Source of the DNA: Serpens sp964410065
Lineage (GTDB): Bacteria; Pseudomonadota; Gammaproteobacteria; Pseudomonadales; Pseudomonadaceae
Assembly (NCBI GenBank): GCA_964410065.1
Contig: CAYPFO010000005.1
Span: forward strand, 29,709-93,708
DNA: 64,000 nucleotides
Direction of reading: 5' to 3'
Shown here piece by piece: positions 1 through 8,206 of this stretch. A program made the position numbers and the translations under genes. The notes under the pieces are model-generated. The model ran no database searches. It saw only the letters and a list, made by a program, of their open reading frames with translations, and was not told the origin of the DNA. Position 1 is the stretch's first letter. Each line of letters opens with the position of its first letter.

Positions 1-684
1 TGGCGTGCGCTGATGGACGAACTGGCCGCTGCGGGGCTTGCGGCCTATCGGGGCGTGGTGCGTGAGCACGCTCAGTTTGTTGAGTATTTTCGCCAGGCCA
101 CCCCGGAGCGGGAGCTGGCGCGCTTGCCATTGGGAAGTCGCCCGGCCCGGCGTCAGGCGGGCGGCGTGGAAAGTCTGCGGGCGATTCCGTGGATCTTCGC
201 CTGGACGCAAACGCGGCTGATGCTGCCAGCCTGGCTGGGTTGGGAGGCCGCGCTCGGCGAGGCGCTGCGGCGCGGGGAAGGTGAGCGGCTAAAGGCTATG
301 TGCGAACACTGGCCGTTCTTCGGCACTCGCATCGATATGTTGGAAATGGTACTGGCCAAGGGCGATGCGGACATTGCCCGACTGTACGATGAGCGTCTGG
401 TGGACGAGAAACTGCGCGATCTGGGCGATAAATTATGCGGCCTATTGTCGCAGGCGTGTGATTGCGTGCTGCGGTTGACCGGACAGTCGGTACTCTTCAG
501 TCACAACCCGCAGACTCTGGCGGCGATCAACGTGCGTAACACTTACCTGGACCCGTTGCATCTCTTGCAAGTAGAGCTTCTGGCGCGTTCGCGAGCCCTG
601 CCGGAGGGGGGTAGTCAGCAGGTCGAACAGGCGTTGCTGGTCAGTGTCGCGGGTATTGCCGCCGGGTTGCGAAATACCGGTTGA
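1..684 (+). CDS. ppc: Phosphoenolpyruvate carboxylase, C-terminal part
   Basis: The window opens inside this gene, so only the last 227 residues are present. The enzyme adds bicarbonate to phosphoenolpyruvate to make oxaloacetate and refills the TCA cycle. The visible part holds GGVESLRAIPWIFAWTQTR, a strongly conserved PEP carboxylase block near the active site. It ends in the family C-terminus AAGLRNTG, preceded by NTYLDPLHLLQVELL. The reading frame is open from base 1. A T-rich stretch follows the stop at about 690-697. The next gene is adk, the order I recall from P. aeruginosa. Confidence 0.95.
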   Translation, partial: WRALMDELAAAGLAAYRGVVREHAQFVEYFRQATPERELARLPLGSRPARRQAGGVESLRAIPWIFAWTQTRLMLPAWLGWEAALGEALRRGEGERLKAMCEHWPFFGTRIDMLEMVLAKGDADIARLYDERLVDEKLRDLGDKLCGLLSQACDCVLRLTGQSVLFSHNPQTLAAINVRNTYLDPLHLLQVELLARSRALPEGGSQQVEQALLVSVAGIAAGLRNTG

Positions 685-847
685 GCGGCTTTTTTTGTCG
701 TTTTTCTGTGGCTTGTGCGCCTCGAAAGCGCTGTGTATCTTGGTCAGCCTTTCGCTGTTGGGTGGGCGAACCGGTTGTTTTACGAAACCGGCCCACTAAA
801 GACCATACGACTTTTTTCTTGTTTACTTCATCTTGAGGAGCACAACG

Positions 848-1495
848 ATGCGCGTGATTCTGCTGGGAGCGCCCGGTGCCGGCAAAGGTACCCAGGCCCG
901 CTTCATCACCGAAAAATTCGGTATCCCGCAAATTTCCACCGGCGACATGCTGCGCGCAGCCGTCAAGGCTGGAAGCCCGCTGGGCCTGAAGGTGAAGGGC
1001 GTGATGGAAAGCGGTGGCCTGGTGTCCGATGACATCATCATCGACCTGATCAAGGAACGCATTACCCAGCCCGATTGCGCCAATGGTTTCCTGTTCGACG
1101 GTTTCCCGCGCACCATTCCGCAGGCCGAAGCCCTCAAGGATGCCGGCGTGACCATCGACAACGTGGTCGAAATCGCCGTTGATGACGAAGAAATCGTTTC
1201 CCGTGTCGCCGGCCGCCGCATGCACCCGGCATCCGGGCGCACCTACCACATCCAGCACAACCCGCCAAAAGTCGCCGGCAAGGACGACGAAACGGGCGAA
1301 GAGCTGATTCAGCGCGACGACGACAAGGAAGAAACCGTGCGTCATCGCCTGTCCATCTACCACTCGCAAACCAAGCCGCTGGTGGACTTCTACCAGAAGC
1401 TGTCGGCTGCCGAAGGCACGCCGAAGTACAGCGCCGTGCCGGGTGTTGGCACCGTGGAAGACATCACCGCCAAGGTGTTGGCCGCGCTGAGCTGA
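848..1495 (+). CDS. adk: Adenylate kinase
   Basis: This 215-residue enzyme interconverts ATP plus AMP and two ADP in the cytoplasm. The P-loop GAPGAGKGT is at residues 7-15, the AMP-binding STGDM at about 30-34, and DGFPRT at 84-89. It has the long-type LID domain (about 120-160) without zinc cysteines. The ATG at 848 is chosen because GAGGAG lies seven bases upstream; a TTG at 833 in the same frame would overlap that ribosome site. The 5' leader (about 765-795) can fold into a hairpin with CCGGTT/AACCGG arms. A terminator-like hairpin follows the stop. Confidence 0.97.
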   Translation: MRVILLGAPGAGKGTQARFITEKFGIPQISTGDMLRAAVKAGSPLGLKVKGVMESGGLVSDDIIIDLIKERITQPDCANGFLFDGFPRTIPQAEALKDAGVTIDNVVEIAVDDEEIVSRVAGRRMHPASGRTYHIQHNPPKVAGKDDETGEELIQRDDDKEETVRHRLSIYHSQTKPLVDFYQKLSAAEGTPKYSAVPGVGTVEDITAKVLAALS

Positions 1496-1513
1496 TCGGC
1501 GTTTGCTGCACAC

Positions 1514-1540
1514 AACGGCCCGCTTGCGGGCCGTTGGCGT
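1514..1540 (+). terminator. Hairpin after adk
   Basis: Perfect 10-base arms AACGGCCCGC (1514-1523) and GCGGGCCGTT (1526-1535) lie 19 bases after the adk stop. Only a short T run follows (GCGTTTCT), so it may be a weak intrinsic terminator or an mRNA-stabilising hairpin. Confidence 0.6.
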
Positions 1541-1596
1541 TTCTGGAATCGACTTCAGCCGGCCGCTATCCGCCACACAGTCTCATCCGCCGGGCT

Positions 1597-1602
1597 TATA
1601 AT
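1597..1602 (+). promoter_or_regulatory. Probable -10 box for tsaB
   Basis: A perfect TATAAT lies 34 bases before the tsaB start. No convincing -35 hexamer is seen 16-18 bases upstream, so only the -10 element is called. Confidence 0.45.
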
Positions 1603-1635
1603 GCCCGCCCTCCTGATTTGCCCGGAAACCTGCTC

Positions 1636-2307
1636 ATGACCACCTTGCTGGCCCTGGATACCGCCACTGAAGCCTGTTCCGTTGCCTTGCTGCATGAGGG
1701 CCGCGTGTACAGCCATTACGAGGTGATCCCGCGCCAGCATGCCCAGCGCCTGCTGCCGATGATCCAGGACCTGCTGGCCGGGGCAGGCGTGGCGTTGTCT
1801 GCGGTCGAGGCCATCGCATTCGGCCGGGGACCCGGGGCCTTTACGGGCGTGCGCATTGCGGTTGGCGTGGTGCAAGGGCTGGCCTTCGCCTTGCAGCGTC
1901 CCGTGTTGCCGATTTCCAATCTGGCGGTGCTGGCCCAGCGCGCCCACCGCGAACATGGCGCCGTGCAGGTCGCTGCCGCCATTGATGCGCGCATGGACGA
2001 AGTCTATTGGGGCTGCTATCGAATGGAGCAGGGCGAGATGTGCTTGGTCGGCAGCGAGGCGGTCCTGCCGCCGGAAAACGTCGCCTTGCCGCGCGATGCG
2101 CAGGGCGACTGGTTCGGCGCCGGCACCGGCTGGGGCTATGCAGACCGTCTGCCCGTGGTACCGATAGCGTCGGACGCGGGAATGCTACCGCACGCCGAAG
2201 ACCTGTTGCGCCTGGCTGAATATGCCTGGCGGCGCGGCGAAGCCGTAGAGGCTGAGCACGCCCAGCCGGTATATCTGCGCGACAAGGTAGCCACGCCTAA
2301 AGTGTGA
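1636..2307 (+). CDS. tsaB: tRNA threonylcarbamoyladenosine biosynthesis protein TsaB
   Basis: This 223-residue protein is the scaffold partner of TsaD and TsaE, which add the t6A modification to position 37 of tRNAs that read ANN codons. It shows the ASKHA-fold N-terminus LLALDTATEACSVALL and the family block GRGPGAFTGVRIAVGV at about residues 61-76. The frame stays open back to 1534, but the ATG at 1636 gives the family N-terminus and lies just after a TATAAT box. Known biology of the family supports essentiality; nothing in the sequence is odd. Confidence 0.94.
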   Translation: MTTLLALDTATEACSVALLHEGRVYSHYEVIPRQHAQRLLPMIQDLLAGAGVALSAVEAIAFGRGPGAFTGVRIAVGVVQGLAFALQRPVLPISNLAVLAQRAHREHGAVQVAAAIDARMDEVYWGCYRMEQGEMCLVGSEAVLPPENVALPRDAQGDWFGAGTGWGYADRLPVVPIASDAGMLPHAEDLLRLAEYAWRRGEAVEAEHAQPVYLRDKVATPKV

Positions 2308-2453
2308 TGGGGTTGGCCTGGTTGCGCTCTGGCCTCGCACATTTCCTGAACTCGTAATAGCCAAGCCGGTCGGATGATCCGGCAATGCGCTGTCGATCAC
2401 GGCTGACGCATTGCTCGAGCATTTAGAGTGGCGGCCCTTGCGAGGTTCAACAT

Positions 2454-2741
2454 ATGCGTATCGATGCAATTCGGAGCTCGGCGCTCCCCAAGCGCCCCGG
2501 CCGACCTGGACGAGGGTGGCGTGCCTCCAACGCAGCTGAGGCGGTAGAAGATGCGGTGGTCGAAACCCGACGACCCGCTATCGAGGGCGATTACCAGGCG
2601 GCTTCCACCGCGCGTTCGGTCATTCGTCCGGCCGCTGCCCTGCAGACGCCCAGCACCCGCGTGCTGCACGCTTTGGAAAGCTATGCGCGCATTGCGGCCA
2701 TGGTGGCCGAGCCGGGGGATTACCTGGATACCTACGCCTGA
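2454..2741 (+). CDS. Small conserved hypothetical protein
   Basis: This is a 95-residue soluble protein of unknown function, 146 bases after tsaB. It has no signal peptide, membrane segment or known domain. The N-terminal half is basic and Pro/Arg/Ala-rich and looks disordered. The C-terminal 30 residues (TPSTRVLHALESYARIAAMV) look like an amphipathic helix ending in YLDTYA. GCGAGG lies upstream of the ATG. I recall a similarly placed unknown gene after tsaB in P. aeruginosa, which supports it being real. Confidence 0.75.
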   Translation: MRIDAIRSSALPKRPGRPGRGWRASNAAEAVEDAVVETRRPAIEGDYQAASTARSVIRPAAALQTPSTRVLHALESYARIAAMVAEPGDYLDTYA

Positions 2742-2815
2742 CGCCCTGCACGTAGGCTGCTAGGCGGAGTAGAGCCACTGCGGTTGTCCACGGGCTACAA
2801 TCCGCGTTTCCTCAG

Positions 2816-3697
2816 GTGTGTCAGGCTTTTTTCCACGTGTTGCCCTACTTTATCGGCTGTCCCTCCTGGAGCGAAGCAGGCTGGCGGGGTCAGCTTTACC
2901 CCGAAAACGCCCGCGCTGCTGAGTTCCTCGGCCACTACTGCCAGGTCTTCAATGCCGTTGAAGGCAATACCACCTTCTACGCCCGTCCCGCCCCGGACAC
3001 CGTGCAGCGCTGGGCCGAACGCATGCCGGCAGACTTTCGCTTCTGCGCCAAACTGCCCCGTGACATCAGCCACGAGGGCGATTTACGCAGCCAGTTCAGC
3101 GCCACGGACAGCTTCCTGAAGTTGCTGGCGCCGCTGGGTGAGCGAGTCTCACCGTTGTGGTTGCAGTTGCCGGCCGCGTTTGGCCCGGCGCGCCTGAGCG
3201 AACTGGCCGCCTGGCTGGATGAGTTCCAGCAGCGCCGAATTGCCGTCGAGGTCCGCAACTTGGCCTTTTTTGCCAAGGGCGAAGAGGAGCGCGCGCTGAA
3301 TCGCCTGTTGCACGAGCGCGGCGTGGAACGTATCTGTCTCGACGCTCGCGCCCTGTTCAGTCACCGCTCCGATGATCCGGCAGTCTTGCATGCTCAGGCC
3401 AAGAAACCGCGCGTACCGGTGCGCCCGGCAGCCTTCAGTGACCAGCCCCAGGTGCGGTTTATTGGCGGGCCTGATCTGGCTGCCAATCAGCGCTTCCTGG
3501 CGCCCTGGGTGGACAAGGTGGCCGGCTGGATCGAGCAGGGGCGGGCGCCGTATGTGTTCCTGCATACGCCGGATAACCTCCTGGCACCGACCTTGGCCCG
3601 ACAGTTTCACGCCGCCTTGACCCTACGCCTGCCGGGGCTCCCCGCGCTGGCGCAAAGCCAGCCCGAACCGGCCGAAGAGCAGCTCGGGTTGTTTTAA
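2816..3697 (+). CDS. DUF72 family protein
   Basis: The protein is up to 293 residues. DUF72 (YecE-like) proteins have a TIM-barrel fold and no proven reaction. The family hallmarks are YFIGCPSWSEAGWRG near the N-terminus, FNAVEGNTTFYARP at about residues 44-57 and the C-terminal YVFLHTPDN. The start is uncertain: GTG at 2816 gives the longest form, but GTG 2837 or TTG 2840 would place the conserved PYFIGCPSW at the extreme N-terminus, as in relatives. None has a good ribosome site. The product is cytoplasmic. Confidence 0.88.
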   Translation: MCQAFFHVLPYFIGCPSWSEAGWRGQLYPENARAAEFLGHYCQVFNAVEGNTTFYARPAPDTVQRWAERMPADFRFCAKLPRDISHEGDLRSQFSATDSFLKLLAPLGERVSPLWLQLPAAFGPARLSELAAWLDEFQQRRIAVEVRNLAFFAKGEEERALNRLLHERGVERICLDARALFSHRSDDPAVLHAQAKKPRVPVRPAAFSDQPQVRFIGGPDLAANQRFLAPWVDKVAGWIEQGRAPYVFLHTPDNLLAPTLARQFHAALTLRLPGLPALAQSQPEPAEEQLGLF

Positions 3698-3765
3698 CGT
3701 CGAGCGGCAATCGCGCTTCAAACAGGGCTGCTAAGGTGCAACGTGGACTGTGGAAGGAGCGAACG

Positions 3766-4596
3766 ATGGCCACCCAAGCACAACGTGCTGAAACCTTTCG
3801 AGCCCTGGAACAGCGCAAACAGCTGCTGGTGCTGCCCAACCCGTGGGATGCCGGGTCGGCAAGAATTCTCGCTTCACTGGGTTTCGAGGCGCTGGCGTCC
3901 AGTAATGCCGGATTGGCCTTTTCCTTGGGGCGTTGCGATGGCGAAGGCCGCATCAGCCGTCAAGAGGCGCTCGCCAATGCGCGGGCCATTGTCGAAGCCA
4001 CCGATTTGCCGGTCGCCGCCGATCTGGAAAACGGTTATGGCGACACGCCTGAAGATTGCGCCCTGACCATTGAACACGCTGCGCAGGTCGGCTTGATTGG
4101 TGCTTCGATCGAAGATGCCAGCGGCAATCCCCTGGCGCCGATCTACCCCTTTGAATTGGCTGTGGAGCGTATTCATGCGGCGGTGCAGGCGGCGCGCAGC
4201 CTGGATTTCCCGTTCAGCCTGTGTGCGCGGGCGGAAAACTACCTGCATGGCCGTCCCGACCTGGACGACACCGTACGCCGCTTGCAGGCTTTTGCCGCCG
4301 CCGGTGCCGATGTGCTGTATGCCCCTGGGCTGACGCATCGTCAGCAAATCATTGCGGTAGTCCAGGCGGTGGCGCCCAAACCGGTCACTGTTATGGTGGG
4401 CATTGCCGGCTTGCAGCTGTCGCTGGTCGGTCTGGCGGAAGTGGGCGTGCGACGTGTCAGCCTGGGGTCCAGTCTGGCGCGGGTCGCCTATGGCTCGTTT
4501 TACCAGGCAGCCGGTGAACTGGCCCGACGCGGCAGCCTGCACGTAACGCGGCAAGCCATTTCGCTTGAACGCATGAATGATCTGTTGCGTTATTAG
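3766..4596 (+). CDS. Isocitrate lyase/phosphoenolpyruvate mutase family protein
   Basis: The 276-residue protein belongs to the PEP mutase/isocitrate lyase superfamily of Mg-dependent enzymes that make or break C-C or C-P bonds next to a carboxylate. It shows LPNPWDAGSARILASLGF at about residues 24-41, the metal-binding region ADLENGYGDTPEDC at about 85-98 and GASIEDASG at about 112-120. The cysteine-bearing KKCGH loop of true isocitrate lyase is absent, so oxaloacetate, a carboxyphosphonate or 2-methylisocitrate are all possible substrates. AAGGAG at 3754-3759 supports the ATG at 3766. It is followed three bases later by the extensin-like gene. Confidence 0.85.
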   Translation: MATQAQRAETFRALEQRKQLLVLPNPWDAGSARILASLGFEALASSNAGLAFSLGRCDGEGRISRQEALANARAIVEATDLPVAADLENGYGDTPEDCALTIEHAAQVGLIGASIEDASGNPLAPIYPFELAVERIHAAVQAARSLDFPFSLCARAENYLHGRPDLDDTVRRLQAFAAAGADVLYAPGLTHRQQIIAVVQAVAPKPVTVMVGIAGLQLSLVGLAEVGVRRVSLGSSLARVAYGSFYQAAGELARRGSLHVTRQAISLERMNDLLRY

Positions 4597-4599
4597 GGC

Positions 4600-5286
4600 A
4601 TGCGAATTGGCCTGCTGCTGATCGTGCTGGTGCTGGTTGGTGTGCCATTGGCCATTAACCGCGGCTGGCTGGACGTACCGCCACGCTGGGACCCCTGGGC
4701 GCCGCTGGATGTGCACGCTCCGCGCAACCTGCTGACCAGCTTCAAGTTGTGGCGTGTGCAGAATGAGCCACCGCTGTGCGAGGCAGCCCTGCAAACCAGT
4801 TCGCTGCGTTATACCCACCAGCCGGACAGCTCGCCTGCGGCGCAATGCCCATTGGAAAATGTCCTGCGCATTACGGAATCCGAACTGGGCTTCAACCAGA
4901 GCTTTCTGGCCACCTGCAAGCTGGCGGTGGCCTTTGCGCTGTTCGAGCGGCACGGTCTGCAGCCAGCGGCTCAGGCGGTGTTTGGCCAGTCCGTGGTCCG
5001 CATCGAGCACTATGGCAGTTTTGCCTGCCGGAATATCGGGGGCAGTCAGCGACGGAGCCAACATGCGTCGGCCAATGCCCTGGATATTGCTGCCTTTCGT
5101 CTGCAGGATGGCCGTCGCATCAGCGTGGTCAACGACTGGCAGGGGGCGACGGAGGAAGCGCTCTTTCTACGCCGGGTGCATCAGGCGGCGTGTGAGCATT
5201 TCAAAGTCACCCTCGGTCCGGAATACAACGCTGCCCATCGCGATCACTTTCATGTGGATATGGGCGGGTTTCGCATGTGTCGCTAG
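4600..5286 (+). CDS. Extensin-like family protein
   Basis: The 228-residue protein has an N-terminal hydrophobic segment (about residues 3-20) that is a signal anchor or signal peptide, so the rest should be periplasmic. The C-terminal domain matches the bacterial extensin-like C family: CKLAVAFALFERHG, SQHASANALDIAAF (about 150-163) and HRDHFHVDMGG near the end. The His/Asp pattern of the last two motifs resembles D-Ala-D-Ala peptidase-type zinc sites, which suggests cell-wall binding or cleavage, but no activity is established. Its TAG stop abuts an inverted-repeat element. Confidence 0.85.
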   Translation: MRIGLLLIVLVLVGVPLAINRGWLDVPPRWDPWAPLDVHAPRNLLTSFKLWRVQNEPPLCEAALQTSSLRYTHQPDSSPAAQCPLENVLRITESELGFNQSFLATCKLAVAFALFERHGLQPAAQAVFGQSVVRIEHYGSFACRNIGGSQRRSQHASANALDIAAFRLQDGRRISVVNDWQGATEEALFLRRVHQAACEHFKVTLGPEYNAAHRDHFHVDMGGFRMCR

Positions 5287-5432
5287 CAGGCCGTTGAAAA
5301 AAATTACCTGCGTTGGCAATCCGTCGTCAAAAGCGGCCTCAGTAAGCCGCTTGCGGCTAACGCGCTTTAGCGCGGCCTGAAAGGCGAACGTAGTGAGTCA
5401 TGCTCATTTCGCTACGTTTTTCAACGGCCTGC
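5286..5432. repeat. 147-bp element bounded by 16-bp inverted repeats
   Basis: Perfect inverted arms GCAGGCCGTTGAAAAA (5286-5301) and TTTTTCAACGGCCTGC (5417-5432) enclose an interior with nested hairpins: AAGCGGC/GCCGCTT (5331-5337, 5346-5352), AGCCGC/GCGGCT (5345-5350, 5353-5358) and a CGTAG/CTACG pair. It contains no ORF of note. The left arm begins at the last base of the extensin-like stop codon. No clear target duplication is seen. The layout resembles a small non-autonomous element or an intergenic repeat family; the ends are reminiscent of transposon termini that begin CAGGC and carry GTTGAAAAA. Confidence 0.75.
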
Positions 5433-5508
5433 AAAGGCGGGGCGCGCAGCGGCCGTGCCTCTGGCACAATGCGGGCCGTTTTAAAGTCATCCGTTGTGAG
5501 CCGCCCCC

Positions 5509-6294
5509 ATGTCCGTGTCCCTGCCTGCCATCCGCGTCGAATCCCTTGCGCCCCATTATGCCGAGGTTGCCCAGTGCTGGGCCGAGCGGCTGGGCCTGCC
5601 GCTGGACGGCGAGGCTGAATTCGCCCTGCAAGTGGGCGAATCAGGTTTGCAACTGGTTGAGCTGGGTCCCAAAGCGCCAGGGCCGGTGCGGGTGGATTTT
5701 GTTGAAGGTGCGGTGGCCCACCGACGCCTGTTTGGTGGTGGCAGTGGGCAGATGATTGCCAAGGCGGTTGGCGTGCAGAGCGGCGTGCGTCCACGGGTAC
5801 TCGATGCCACGGCCGGGCTGGGTCGCGACGCCTTTGTGCTGGCCTCGCTGGGCTGTGAGGTGCAATTGATCGAGCGCCAGCCGCTGATCGCTGCGCTGCT
5901 TGAAGACGGCCTGCAACGGGCGTTGCGTAATCCTGACGTGGCCTCGATTGCGGCGCGCATGCAGCTGCACCAAGGTAATGCCATTGAACGGATGCAGGCC
6001 TGGCAGGGTGAACCCCCACAGGTGATCTACCTCGACCCGATGTTTCCGCACCGCGACAAGAGCGCGCTGGTGAAAAAGGAAATGCGCCTGTTCCGCCCAT
6101 TTGTCGGCGACGACCTGGACGCGCCGGCGCTGCTGGCCGCCGCGCTGGCGCTGGCCTCCCACCGCGTGGTGGTCAAACGTCCACGTAAGGCGCCAATTGT
6201 CGACGGCCCCAAGCCCGGTTACAGCCTGGAAGGGAAGTCCAGCCGATATGACATCTATCCGCTAAAAACCCTGCAGCCTCAGCGCAGCGAGTGA
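5509..6294 (+). CDS. rsmJ: 16S rRNA (guanine1516-N2)-methyltransferase RsmJ
   Basis: The 261-residue cytoplasmic enzyme methylates G1516 of 16S rRNA using S-adenosylmethionine. The SAM-binding motif DATAGLGRDAF is at residues 99-109 and the catalytic-type LDPMFPHR at about 175-182. The C-terminus shows the family sequence VVVKRPRKAPIVDGPKPGYS. Length matches the family. It starts 76 bases after the 147-bp repeat element, so its promoter must lie in that short stretch, in the repeat, or further upstream. Confidence 0.93.
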   Translation: MSVSLPAIRVESLAPHYAEVAQCWAERLGLPLDGEAEFALQVGESGLQLVELGPKAPGPVRVDFVEGAVAHRRLFGGGSGQMIAKAVGVQSGVRPRVLDATAGLGRDAFVLASLGCEVQLIERQPLIAALLEDGLQRALRNPDVASIAARMQLHQGNAIERMQAWQGEPPQVIYLDPMFPHRDKSALVKKEMRLFRPFVGDDLDAPALLAAALALASHRVVVKRPRKAPIVDGPKPGYSLEGKSSRYDIYPLKTLQPQRSE

Positions 6295-6369
6295 GGCGGC
6301 TACTGGCGGGCAGTGATGATGAGTCCTTACGGAGTGCCAGCCTGGCGCTTCCACACTCTCGCGTGCAGC

Positions 6370-7005
6370 TCAGACGCTGTATGCCCTGATAAATAAACTC
6401 ACTACTTCGCGTACATGCCGCTCGGCTTCCTCGTTGTTCTGGGAAGTGGCGCAGCCGATCAGCTGGCGAAAATTGTGGCCGCCTTTGAGCAGCGAGCAAA
6501 AATGTTCGGCGGCGATTTCCGGGTCGGGGATGCACAAGGTGCCGGCCCGGTCGGCCTGGCGCATGACCTGTTCCATCTTGTTGAGGATGCGCTGCGGCCC
6601 GGCGGCGTAAAAAAGTTGGACGAGCTGGGGGTTGGACTTGGCCAGGGTGAACATCAGGCGATGCATGGCCAGAGATTCCTCGCTGTTGATCAGCGCGTTA
6701 AAGGCGCGGCCAATTGCCTGGAGGTGGACTTGGATGGGAGCGGCACTGCTCAGCTCGGTGAACAGCTGCGGCAGTTGCTCCTCGCACTTGGCTTCCACAG
6801 CTGCGCAGAACAGCGTGTCCTTGTCAGTGAAGTGGCTGTACACGGTGAGTTTGGATACGCCCGCTTCGCGGGCGATGGCGTCCATGCTGCTGCCTTCGTA
6901 GCCATGGCGCAGGAACAACGTCTTGGCGGCTTCGAGGATGGCCTGGCGTTTTGCCGGGTCTTTTGGACGACCCGGGCCCTGATTGGGTAAAGCGTGCTCA
7001 GACAT
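6370..7005 (-). CDS. mexL: TetR family repressor of the mexJK efflux operon
   Basis: The 211-residue protein has an N-terminal TetR helix-turn-helix (about residues 36-59, SSMDAIAREAGVSKLTVYSHF) after a basic GRPKDPAKRQAIL segment, and a variable ligand-binding C-terminal domain. It is divergent from mexJ, shares its control region, and has the length and position of MexL, which represses mexJK. The ATG at 7005 (MSEHALPNQG) is chosen; the frame stays open 31 codons further upstream, but that extension would cover the promoter. Confidence in the specific name rests on context. Confidence 0.85.
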   Translation of the reverse strand: MSEHALPNQGPGRPKDPAKRQAILEAAKTLFLRHGYEGSSMDAIAREAGVSKLTVYSHFTDKDTLFCAAVEAKCEEQLPQLFTELSSAAPIQVHLQAIGRAFNALINSEESLAMHRLMFTLAKSNPQLVQLFYAAGPQRILNKMEQVMRQADRAGTLCIPDPEIAAEHFCSLLKGGHNFRQLIGCATSQNNEEAERHVREVVSLFIRAYSV

Positions 7006-7013
7006 GCGATCTC

Positions 7014-7069
7014 GTACTGGACGGTTGGGGTGAGTGTTTTTACTATACCCGCCAGTACAATTATTCCAA
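7014..7069. promoter_or_regulatory. Divergent mexL/mexJ control region
   Basis: On the minus strand a promoter for mexL reads TTGGAA (7069-7064), 16 bases, TATAGT (7047-7042). On the plus strand TACAAT (7056-7061) is a candidate -10 for mexJ without a good -35. Inverted arms GTACTGG (7014-7020) and CCAGTAC (7052-7058) flank and overlap these elements and could be the MexL operator. Repressor bound here would block both genes. Confidence 0.55.
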
Positions 7070-7096
7070 TACGCCTCCGCGCGAAAGGTCACCCTC

Positions 7097-8200
7097 ATGT
7101 TTCGTCATGTTCTGTCTCTCGCTCTGCCTGTCTCTTTAATCGCTCTGCTAGGCGCATGCGGCAATGGTCAGGAGGTGGAGGCGCCGCCGCGCCCAGCGAT
7201 GGTGGTCCAGCCACAACCGGCCGGCGCGGCGCTGGACACCTTTGCCGGTGAGGTGCGGGCGCGGCTGGAGCCGGAGCTGGCGTTTCGCATTGGCGGCAAA
7301 GTGGCCAAGCGCCTGGTGGATGTCGGCGAGCGGGTAAAGAAAGACCAGCCACTGGCGGAGCTGGATCCGCAGGACGTGCGCTTGCAGCTCGATGCCGTGC
7401 GCGCCCAGGTAGCCGCTGCCGAGGCCAATCTGCAACTGGCCAGCGCCGAGCGTGACCGGTATCGCACGCTGCTGGAGCGACAGTTGGTCAGCCGCTCGCA
7501 TTTTGATAACGCGGAAAACAGTTACCGCTCCGCCGCCGCACAGCTCAAGCAGATTCAGGCCCAGTACGATGTGGCGCGTAATCAGGCGACCTATGCGGTG
7601 TTGCGCGCCTCGGAAGATGGCGTGATTGCCACGCGGCGCATCGAGGTCGGCCAGGTCGTCGCGGCCGGGCAGACGGTGTTCACCCTGGCCGCCGATGGCG
7701 AGCGGGAAGTGGTGATCAGCCTGCCGGAACAGGCACTGGATCGCTATCGCATCGGCCAGGACGTCACTGTGCAGCTCTGGTCGCACATGCAGCAGCGTTT
7801 CCCGGGGCGCATTCGTGAGCTGTCGCCGACCGCCGATCCGCAGTCGCGCACCTTCGCGGCGCGGGTAGCCTTTCAGGATGCCGATGTGCCGGCCGATCTG
7901 GGTCAGAGCGCCCGGGTATTCATTCGCAATGCCGAAGACGTACCGCTGGCGGTGCCGCTGGCAGCGGTTTCGGCCGAAGGCGGTCAGCCGTTCGTCTGGG
8001 TGGTATCCCCGAACACGGCAACCCTGGAGCGTCGCCCGGTACGCCTGGGTGCCTACGGTGAAACCCTGGTTCCGGTACTCGAAGGTCTGCACGAGCATGA
8101 GTGGGTGGTGGCCGCCGGCGTGCACGTGCTGCGCGAAGGGCAGAAGGTGCGCCCGGTGGACCGCGACAACCGTCTCGTCGAGCTGGCGGCTGGGGAGTAG
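7097..8200 (+). CDS. mexJ: RND efflux periplasmic adaptor MexJ
   Basis: The 367-residue membrane-fusion lipoprotein links an inner-membrane RND pump to an outer-membrane channel. The signal peptide ends in lipobox LLGAC with the lipidated Cys at 21. Barrel-sandwich halves flank a coiled-coil hairpin (about residues 85-160), including DVGERVKKDQPLAELD and the matching EVGQVVAAGQTVFTL. The ATG at 7097 is used because it begins the signal peptide; an upstream in-frame start would precede it. mexK follows after six bases. No outer-membrane factor gene is nearby, in line with MexJK borrowing OprM or OpmH. Confidence 0.9.
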   Translation: MFRHVLSLALPVSLIALLGACGNGQEVEAPPRPAMVVQPQPAGAALDTFAGEVRARLEPELAFRIGGKVAKRLVDVGERVKKDQPLAELDPQDVRLQLDAVRAQVAAAEANLQLASAERDRYRTLLERQLVSRSHFDNAENSYRSAAAQLKQIQAQYDVARNQATYAVLRASEDGVIATRRIEVGQVVAAGQTVFTLAADGEREVVISLPEQALDRYRIGQDVTVQLWSHMQQRFPGRIRELSPTADPQSRTFAARVAFQDADVPADLGQSARVFIRNAEDVPLAVPLAAVSAEGGQPFVWVVSPNTATLERRPVRLGAYGETLVPVLEGLHEHEWVVAAGVHVLREGQKVRPVDRDNRLVELAAGE

Positions 8201-8206
8201 GTCCGA

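Noticed and set aside
2847..2856. Minus-strand GCCGATAA resembling a sigma-28 -10 box
   Set aside because: It lies inside the DUF72 gene with no flagellar gene nearby and shows that the octamer occurs by chance.
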